DNA from: Hemibagrus wyckioides
Lineage: Eukaryota; Chordata; Actinopteri; Siluriformes; Bagridae
Direction: 5' to 3'
Assembly: GCF_019097595.1 (NCBI RefSeq)
Contig: NC_080711.1
Location: forward strand, 20,794,928 to 20,858,927
DNA: 64,000 nucleotides
Shown here: in pieces, positions 57,301 to 64,000 of the stretch
How the letters are laid out: every line of letters begins with the position of its first letter
How positions within the stretch are numbered: the first letter of the stretch is position 1
Notes under the pieces: model-generated
Database searches by the model: none
Seen by the model: the letters and a program-made list of their open reading frames with translations, nothing else
Told to the model about the DNA's origin: nothing
Program-made: the position numbers and the translations under genes

Positions 57301-57323
57301 ATTCAAATAGAGTCGTGTATAAA
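57301..57323 (+). promoter_or_regulatory. Variant octamer and TATA box, family E (57.4 kb)
   Basis: ATTCAAAT at 57301-57308, TATAAA at 57318-57323. Confidence 0.7.
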
Positions 57324-57418
57324 CAGCATGTTCTTGACTGCTCTAGTTTCCAGTGAGCTCTGTGATAGATAACACTCCCATACACTTTAAATCTGGGTGA
57401 AGCAGAACTCAGAGAAGG

Positions 57419-57845
57419 ATGATTTTAGGACAGTGTATTTTACTGATACTCATTTCATGTAAGTTTATGTTTTTTTCTGTTGTGACTAATAGCATTATAT
57501 CATTATAAAATAACATTACCTAGTTCTACTCTTCTCTTCCAGATTCTTATGGACAGTCCCTGACCTCCTCTGCTTCTGTGGTGAAGAGACCTGGAGAGTC
57601 GGTCACTCTGTCCTGTACTGTCTCTGGATTCTCAGTGAGCAGCTACTACATGTACTGGATCCGTCAGAAACCAGGACAAGGACTGGAGTGGATCGGGCGT
57701 ATTGATGGTGGCACTAGCACTATATTCGCTCAGTCACTGCAGGGCCAGTTCTCCATCACTAAAGACACCAGTAAAAACATGCTGTACCTAGAAGTGAAGA
57801 GTCTGAAAGCTGAAGACACGGCAGTTTATTACTGTGCACGAGACT
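57419..57845 (+). CDS. IGHV segment, family E, apparently functional
   Basis: Leader 57419-57458 ([13 protein letters not shown]) and V exon 57543-57845. FR1 [19 protein letters not shown]2 [19 protein letters not shown]2 IDGGTST, FR3 [20 protein letters not shown], end [13 protein letters not shown]. It has the consensus residue where the 41 kb copy varies (WIRQ, TKDTS), so it is the best-preserved E segment. Confidence 0.95.
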
Positions 57846-57883
57846 CACACTGACACAACAGACTCCAGAGCTGTACAAAAACT
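57846..57883 (+). other. RSS of the 57.5 kb V segment (22 bp spacer)
   Basis: CACACTG, 22 bp, ACAAAAACT at 57875-57883. Confidence 0.82.
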
Positions 57884-58474
57884 TACACAAGCACGTCCTC
57901 ATGAGCTGTAAATATTCCCTCAGCAGGAAGCTGCACCCCAGAGACATTTATTATGCAGAACAACATCCATTCACACTCAGCACTCAGATCTTCTTTATTC
58001 CAATCTAATTTAGCAGTTATTAATATTAATCATAATAATCCCCATGTTATGTATCACATTTACATTATGATGTCTTTTATTATTTGACTTGAGGCAAATC
58101 AGCTCTAGGACAATGATTCTGATGACTAGTTGTGACTATATACTGTACTATTCATGCTTTTATTCCTCCTTTGTGATAGCAGCTGCAGGAACACTACAGG
58201 TAAATGATTAATTTCCTGAATTTAGAAACACAGAGTCTGTTCAGCAGCACAGAATCTGACAAGAGATCACGTGATATGTACATGTTTTCTGCAGCATCAT
58301 TACTACAAACTCCTAAATATGAAAATCAGCAGCACACTTGTTTTCAAGAAGGATTCATGAAACTATGGAATCTAACAGCTGAAAGATGTTCATGTAAATT
58401 CACCCATATATATATATATAATCAGCCTATTGCTCACCCCAACTTCATTTCACACGACTGAATAAAAGAGCTTG

Positions 58475-58517
58475 ATGATTTCTCAATACTACATCTTTGT
58501 TATAATGTTAACCAAAG
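58475..58517 (+). pseudogene. Family A leader exon without a V exon
   Basis: ATGATTTCTCAATACTACAT and a GTACCTGAG donor remain. The intron starts normally (to CTTCCATCAG at about 58556) and then jumps to the block at 58566, which at the window start lies 1 kb further on, beyond a whole V exon. The octamer is also lost: ATGTAAAT and a TA-run stand at 58392-58420. Confidence 0.85.
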
Positions 58518-58565
58518 GTACCTGAGACTTCTTTACTGTATATTTCTTCCATCAGAAGAAATATC

Positions 58566-59955
58566 AAGTTAATTTTAATTTTAATCTTTACTTATTTTGA
58601 TTTACATATATTAATCTCACTTATCTTAATATGTGCTTCAGGAATATAATTATGAGTTATCAGCCATGACAAAAGTTTACCAGAAGTATAAAATAGTATA
58701 TATAATGACCTCATCTAATGTCCATGTTTCTAGCAAATTCGAGAAAGGAAAGCAGGTCAGAAAGGTCAGTCAACATGGCCTGCGTATATATGTCCTCACT
58801 AACTATATAGGGAGCTAGGAACAGAGTATGCCTTGAGCATAGGAGAGAAGAAGGGCATAACAGGCCACAGATATGAAAACAATAAGATATGAGACTCATA
58901 TGACAGCATGAGGGTGCAAAACAACCAGAGTTAAAATTAGAAGCAAAATTCATACACAATATACAAACATAATGCAGAAGCACGGTAAAGGCGGACATCA
59001 CAGAGTGATGAGAAGCTAAAGAGATATGATGCTTATGTAGGCCCGTAAGCTGTGTATAAAAAATTCTATTTTTTTTTTCCATTCTAGTGGCTGGTAATAA
59101 CTAAAACAAGTGAAAAAACGGCAAAAGCACCGAATGGCAGTCGAGCATAGATGTGAGGTACAGGTGAAATATGCATGAATTATGGGAGGGAAATAAACTA
59201 AAAACTAGACCAAACTAACCTAAATTAAACTAAACAAAACTAAACTATAAACAGAGCAAATAAGTTAGCCACTAGGCAATAAGCAAAACTAAGCAAGTAA
59301 GTAAATAAGGATAGCACCATCCCTTAAGAATTGGGGAAATTAATTAAATGCCAGGCAACCACAATGATCCTCACAAAGCAAGTGCACAAGTACACAAGTG
59401 TATAGGATACAATAATAATAAATACATTCCTATGGTGTATTTAGTAATACCTAAATTTTAGCAAATACTAACACTTGTTAAAGCCGAACTATGATAAACA
59501 GCCCTAGGCCTGACTTAAAGGCCAGCAGTTGGTATCCACAGGGTCATCAGTATAGATAAACACTAAAGGGAAGGAGGGGTTGTTATTATAGGGCATATTA
59601 ATTAGCAGAAAAAAATTCCTTACGTCAAAACACTTATGAAACAAATAGGAGGCGTAGCAATAGGAGGGGTAAAGATACCAGTACAAACAGAGGGGGTTTT
59701 TGTACGGGGGGTGTGCACTTGACCACATCAGGCCTGAAGCTGTGTATTTTGAGTGCCAGTTTCGGTGTTATTGTTTTTTGCAGTAAAGCCGGTTGCTTCT
59801 TCTCAACCACGCCTGGAGAAGTTTCTTTATTTTATTTTTATAGATTAGTAAAGTTTTGTAAGTATTTGGTAATAATGGGTAATTAGAGAAGTCTTCAGAA
59901 CCACCCTGTAATGTGTCCACTCAGAGGGGGACATCTTCCAGATTATTTTCCAGAT
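58566..59955. repeat. Non-V spacer block, second copy (matches 1081-2470)
   Basis: Close match with small indels, including an extra T-run near 59065 and two short losses near 59430 and 59655. No gene. Confidence 0.8.
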
Positions 59956-60228
59956 TATAACTGTGCACGAGGGTTACACTTTTATTCCTCGTATTTGTGA
60001 TTCCAGCTGCAGGTACACTTCAGGTCAGTGGATAATTTCCTAAATTTATAAACATAAAGTCTGTTCAAAAGCAAATAATCTGATTAGAGATCAAACGAAA
60101 TGTACATGTTTTCTGCAGCATCATTACTACAAACTCCTAAATATAAAAATCATCTGTAGGGGGCAGCAGCACACATGTTTTCAAGAAGGCTGCATGAAAC
60201 TATGAAATCTAACAACTGAAGGATGTTT

Positions 60229-60254
60229 ATGCAAATTCATCCTGTTATATAAAA
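60229..60254 (+). promoter_or_regulatory. Octamer and TATA box, family A (60.4 kb)
   Basis: ATGCAAAT at 60229-60236 and TATAAAA at 60248-60254; same arrangement as at 2753. Confidence 0.85.
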
Positions 60255-60305
60255 AATCAGCCTGTTGCTTTCCAGTTTGTGTCACACGACTGAATCAAAG
60301 AGTTG

Positions 60306-60764
60306 ATGATGGGGCTGAGGGTCACTCAATACTACATCTTTGTTATAATGTTAACCAAAGGTACCTGAGACTTCTTTACTGTATATTTCTACCCTCAGAA
60401 TATCTTGACTGTGTTGATGATGATCTTTGATTGTTATGTTTTATCTGCTAGGTGTCAGCAGTGATGAGATCAGACTGGACCAGTCTCCTGCTGTGGTAAA
60501 GAGACCTGGAGAAACTGTGAAGATCTCTTGTAAGATAAGTGGATATTCAATGACAAGCAACTACATACTCTGGATATGACAGAAACCAGGGAAAGCTCTG
60601 GAATGGCTTGGCCGGATGGATACAGGCAATAATCAAGCAATATATGCAGAGTCTGTGAAGAACCAGCTCACCTTAACAGAAGACGTCTCAGCAAGTACAC
60701 AGTACTTAGAGGCCAAGAGTCTGAGGACAGAGGACACTGCAGTTTATTACTGCGCCCGAAGAGC
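60306..60764 (+). pseudogene. IGHV pseudogene, family A, single nonsense change in FR2
   Basis: Leader 60306-60360 and V exon 60452-60764. The only clear lesion is TGA at 60577-60579, where the 2.9 kb copy has CGA (Arg of WIRQ), a CpG-to-TpG change. FR1 (VKISCKISG), CDR2 (MDTGNNQA) and FR3 ([13 protein letters not shown]) are intact, and promoter and signal are good. It may be polymorphic within the species. Confidence 0.94.
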
Positions 60765-60803
60765 CACAGTGACTGGAGCTGAGGAAGCAGCTGTACTAAA
60801 ACC
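60765..60803 (+). other. 23-RSS of the 60.5 kb pseudogene
   Basis: CACAGTG, 23 bp, ACTAAAACC at 60795-60803. Confidence 0.9.
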
Positions 60804-61049
60804 AGACAAACATTTTCACAGAGTTTATTTTAAACAAGTCACATGTACTGTTATCATTTATCTATTATGTTCTGTGGTTATTAAAAAGATAAATTATATT
60901 TTATTTACAATTGATTATATTACAATAATCTTTTTTTTTGTATTCGAGTGCCGGCTCCAGAGTCCATCCCAGGAAAACTGAGTGTACAGCCTGGACATGT
61001 TACACATTCACACACTCCTTCACATTTAGAAAAGACAAATCACCTGCTG

Positions 61050-61530
61050 ATTCAATTTCTTGAAGCACATTATTTCAGACTTTTGAATAAGAAAGAAGAT
61101 GAAGTATAGAGAATAGTTTCACTGTTGAGTTGTTGATAGATATTAGATTTCAGCTTTGCCTTCTGCTCACTAGAGATTACAATTCTTCTTCAGAATTTAA
61201 AAACACCTGATCTAGAATCTTCTCAGCTATTTCTCTCTGGATTCATCAGTTAAAGCCTCTAGAGTGCAGACTATACCAGAATGAACATCATGTTCTATTG
61301 AACGGTTTGATTATAATGTTAAATGTAGTTCATGCTGTTTAGAAAACACTGCAGTATTTCACCATGTCAGAGTCAAATATAGAATCAGTTACTCACAGCA
61401 ATTATTATTAAGTTCTCAAAAACATAAACCAGGAAATTTGCAGAATCATTTCTGTGTTAATGTAATTCTCTAGAGTCTACACATGACTGATAATGACATA
61501 AAGGATTGTTTATCTAATTATTTTTATTTT
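61050..61530. repeat. Shared upstream block, copy 5 (upstream of a family B segment)
   Basis: Close match to copy 1 at 3550-4035, including the ATTCACAGC/ACTCACAGC segment absent from copies 2 to 4. Confidence 0.82.
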
Positions 61531-61693
61531 CATGTATTATGGCAGAGATTCATATGAATTTGAGGGAACTGGAAATGGAGCAGTTTTCAACAGGTGAATT
61601 ATTTTCCACATTAAATTGATATTGATTAAAACAGGGTGTGAGTGTGATTAACAGCTGCAGAGCTGCACTCAACACAGCCTCTCTGGAATGTTT

Positions 61694-61701
61694 ATGCAAA
61701 T
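61694..61701 (+). promoter_or_regulatory. Octamer of the 61.8 kb V segment
   Basis: Perfect ATGCAAAT, same context as at 4201. Confidence 0.8.
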
Positions 61702-61780
61702 CTGCATCTCCTCTTGTAATATTAGCAGCGTGCTGATCTAGAGAGGAAACACTTCTCATTAGTCTTCCTTCAACACAAAC

Positions 61781-62224
61781 ATGTTAGCTTCAGCTCCACT
61801 GCTGCTGCTGGCTCTCGCCCCCTGTGAGTGTTTGGATTGAAGCTTTATTATTTCATCTGATCCTTTCAGTTGGACATGTCAACCTTTTCTTTTTCTCTTT
61901 TCACAGATGTGTTCTGTGCTACTGAGCTCATCCAGCCAGACTCACTGCTTATAAAGCCAGGAGAGACTTTAACCATCACCTGTAAAGTGTCTGGAGCTTC
62001 TATCACTGATAGCAGCAGTCACTATGGAACAGCTTGGATTCGACAACCTGCAGGAAAAGCTTTAGAATGGATCAACAGCATTTATTATAATGGAGATATT
62101 CATTAGAAAGGTTCACTTAAAGACAAGTTTGTCATCTCTCGAGACACTTCCAGTAACACTGTGACCTTACGGGGACAGAACATGCAGACTGAAGACACAG
62201 CTGTGTATTACTGCGCTCGTGACT
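61781..62224 (+). pseudogene. IGHV pseudogene, family B, stop codon in CDR2
   Basis: Leader 61781-61823 and V exon 61907-62224. The TAG at 62104-62106 follows YYNGDIH exactly as in the 4.3 kb copy. Everything else, including FR3 ([13 protein letters not shown]) and the recombination signal, is sound. Confidence 0.94.
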
Positions 62225-62263
62225 CACAGTGAGACAGAATAGTGGATTCCTCTTACAAAAACC
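62225..62263 (+). other. 23-RSS of the 61.9 kb pseudogene
   Basis: CACAGTG, 23 bp, ACAAAAACC at 62255-62263; intact unlike its 4.7 kb counterpart. Confidence 0.9.
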
Positions 62264-63020
62264 TTATGAGACATGTTACACACATCCTCACAACAAGCTG
62301 CAGTGCTGCACAAAAGCCTCATCACAATTCACTTTTCTAATTAAATAACAACTACATTTTACTGATTAACTAATCCCCCAATTACAAACACTTCAGCCTA
62401 GATATATAGATAATTATTTAACAAAAACTATTATAAACATTTGCTCAGTTCATAATTATTATGAAAATGTTACTGTTTGAAATGAAAAGCATCTGAATAT
62501 CCAGGTAACATTCCATCTGTTTTACATTTTTGAAAGCAGTTTTTACTTCAGATAACTGAGTTCAAATGATACTCACAATAATTCCTCCAATAATTTTGAT
62601 TCAATACACGACACAGAGAGAGGTATTAGAGGAACAAAACATGTACACACATGCTACTGTATCCCATCACCCTGTCATTGATTAGTTTCCTATATCATGC
62701 CTCCATGTGTTTTATTCCTGACTCAATCTGTCACTGAGCTCTTCTGCTTCTGTTGTATTTTAGATAAAGGACCTAGTTTCTAATGTTTGTCTCCTTGAGA
62801 GGGCAGTCTGTGTGAATGAAACCATCTTTAACTGCTCATTATCACACACTCAGCTTCAGTTACAGTGATACACAGTGATGGATTAAAAAGACATGAGATC
62901 TAATGAGTAAAGAGCAGTGATGAACCTGACAGCATGAAACACACCCAGAGTCTTACAGGAAGCTTTTTCTCATCTCAGCTGTTCCTCTGTGAATGTTTTT
63001 ATATCTCTAGTGGGCGTGTC
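62264..63020. other. Intergenic spacer, duplicate of 4767-5511
   Basis: No gene; close match to the earlier B-C spacer. Confidence 0.6.
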
Positions 63021-63028
63021 ATGCAAAT
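63021..63028 (+). promoter_or_regulatory. Octamer of the 63.3 kb V segment
   Basis: ATGCAAAT in the family C promoter block. Confidence 0.85.
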
Positions 63029-63130
63029 GAAATCCTGTATTTGAACCATTTATGCTGAAACATTCAGCCCAACAACATACCAGCAGTTTGTGTTCATTTA
63101 CAGCATCAGGAATCATTTTAATTCTTTAAG

Positions 63131-63566
63131 ATGGGACTAGGCAGTGTTCTGAGTTACTTTACTCTAGCAATCTTCATTCAATGTTAGTATTATTTATTTC
63201 ATATAGACAAAAATATTGATATATTTTTCATACTTTTATTTTTACTTTGTATGTTCTTACAGATTCCTGCAGTCAGACACTGATCCAGTCTGATCCAGTG
63301 ATCATCAAACCTGATCAGTCTCATAAACTGACCTGCACAGCCTCTGGATTAGACTTTAGTAGCTACTGGATGGCTTGGATCAGACAGGCGCCTGGAAAAG
63401 GACTGGAATTTGTTGCAACTATCGAGTATGATAGTGATAGCAAATATTACTCCAGTGCAGTTCAGGGCCGCTTCACCATCTCCAGAGACAACAGTAAGAA
63501 GCAGGTGTATCTGCAGATGAACAGCATGAGGACAGAAGACACTGCAGTTTATTACTGCGCCCGACA
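63131..63566 (+). CDS. IGHV segment, family C, apparently functional
   Basis: Leader 63131-63182 ([17 protein letters not shown]) and V exon 63263-63566 after TTCTTACAG. FR1 [19 protein letters not shown]1 LDFSSYW, FR2 [16 protein letters not shown] (Trp to Phe in LEW), CDR2 [12 protein letters not shown]3 [17 protein letters not shown], end [12 protein letters not shown]. It is the intact counterpart of the truncated segment at 5.6 kb. The Trp-to-Phe change in FR2 is at the VH-VL contact. Confidence 0.93.
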
Positions 63567-63604
63567 CACAGTGATACTTCCCCTTAGACATCAGTACAAA
63601 AACA
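63567..63604 (+). other. RSS of the 63.3 kb V segment (22 bp spacer)
   Basis: CACAGTG, 22 bp, ACAAAAACA at 63596-63604. Confidence 0.9.
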
Positions 63605-64000
63605 CATACTTGCTGTAGTCACATGAGAAGCTCACATTGTCTGGACATTAATCCTGATGTAAAATTTTTTGATTCCCTGAATATATGTAAAATATAATGC
63701 ATAAATTCACATTATCACAGAGAAAACAATATTAATCTCAATGATTATGAAAGCTCTTGTTCACAAAGCTAGGAAATTGAGCTCAGTCTCAATAATTGAG
63801 ATTAATATTGTTTTCTCAATTAACTGATTGGTTAAACCATTAGATTTACTATTTTTCACTGATACTGTATCTGAGTGCTTTCTCTCTTTTAAACCATCTT
63901 TAATCATTTTAATTGTTGCTCCATTTGAGACCTTTTTTATTGACAGCAAGAAAATTATAATCTTTTTCTCCTAAATGACTCTTTCTAGATCTGGATCATT
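63605..64000. other. 3' flank of the last V segment
   Basis: AT-rich, no gene. A short inverted repeat is visible (CTCAATAATTGAGATTAATA at 63788 against the ATTAATCTCAATGATT stretch at 63731). Confidence 0.5.

Overview
The window is vertebrate germline DNA from the variable (V) part of an immunoglobulin heavy-chain locus of a teleost fish. It is probably an ostariophysan such as a catfish, characin or relative; that placement is inference from V-family style and repeat content. Evidence for IGHV: about two dozen short two-exon units, each with a leader exon, a roughly 80-340 bp intron and a V exon carrying Cys, Trp-Ile-Arg-Gln and Tyr-Tyr-Cys. Most are followed by a recombination signal (heptamer CACAGTG-like, 22 or 23 bp spacer, nonamer ACAAAAACC-like) and preceded by an octamer ATGCAAAT or a variant. 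I see no D, J or constant-region exons.

I sort the V segments into families by FR1 sequence (my own labels). [80 protein letters not shown]. Eleven segments look intact: A at 2.9 kb; D at 10.7 and 54.6 kb; C at 19.1, 36.5, 56.2 and 63.3 kb; E at 41.1 and 57.5 kb; F at 30.1 kb; G at 33.1 kb. About eleven are broken by stops, frameshifts, truncation or loss of the recombination signal, including one on the minus strand at 35 kb. Four more loci keep only a promoter or leader relic (12.1, 19.8, 42.0 and 58.5 kb).

Layout. 0-6 kb: A, A, B, C (C cut off in FR2). 6.5-8.5 kb: 5' exons of a small membrane-anchored gene. 10.7 kb: D. 12-15 kb: antisense LINE fragments. 15-19.5 kb: E, A, B, C. 20-25.1 kb: a 45-bp minisatellite and a 4.5 kb PIF/Harbinger transposon with both its genes. 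25-30 kb: AT-rich DNA with an unrecognised exon-like remnant and a Tc1-like element. 30-38 kb: F, G, C relic, inverted V, C, H, with a hAT element nested in another hAT. 38-40 kb: decayed piggyBac. 41-42 kb: E and an A relic cut by hAT. 43-48.3 kb: nested LINE and hAT remnants. 48.8-51 kb: second copy of the small membrane gene joined to the last two exons of a PIM-like kinase. 54.5-63.6 kb: D, C, E, A relic, A, B, C.

The repeated order (kinase-associated gene)-D-...-E-A-B-C indicates that the locus grew by tandem duplication of a multi-gene module followed by decay. The 0-6 kb block matches about 58.5-63.4 kb, and the 6.5-12 kb block matches about 48.8-55.8 kb, closely over long stretches. 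Working V segments would supply VDJ recombination in B cells; the rest are relics.
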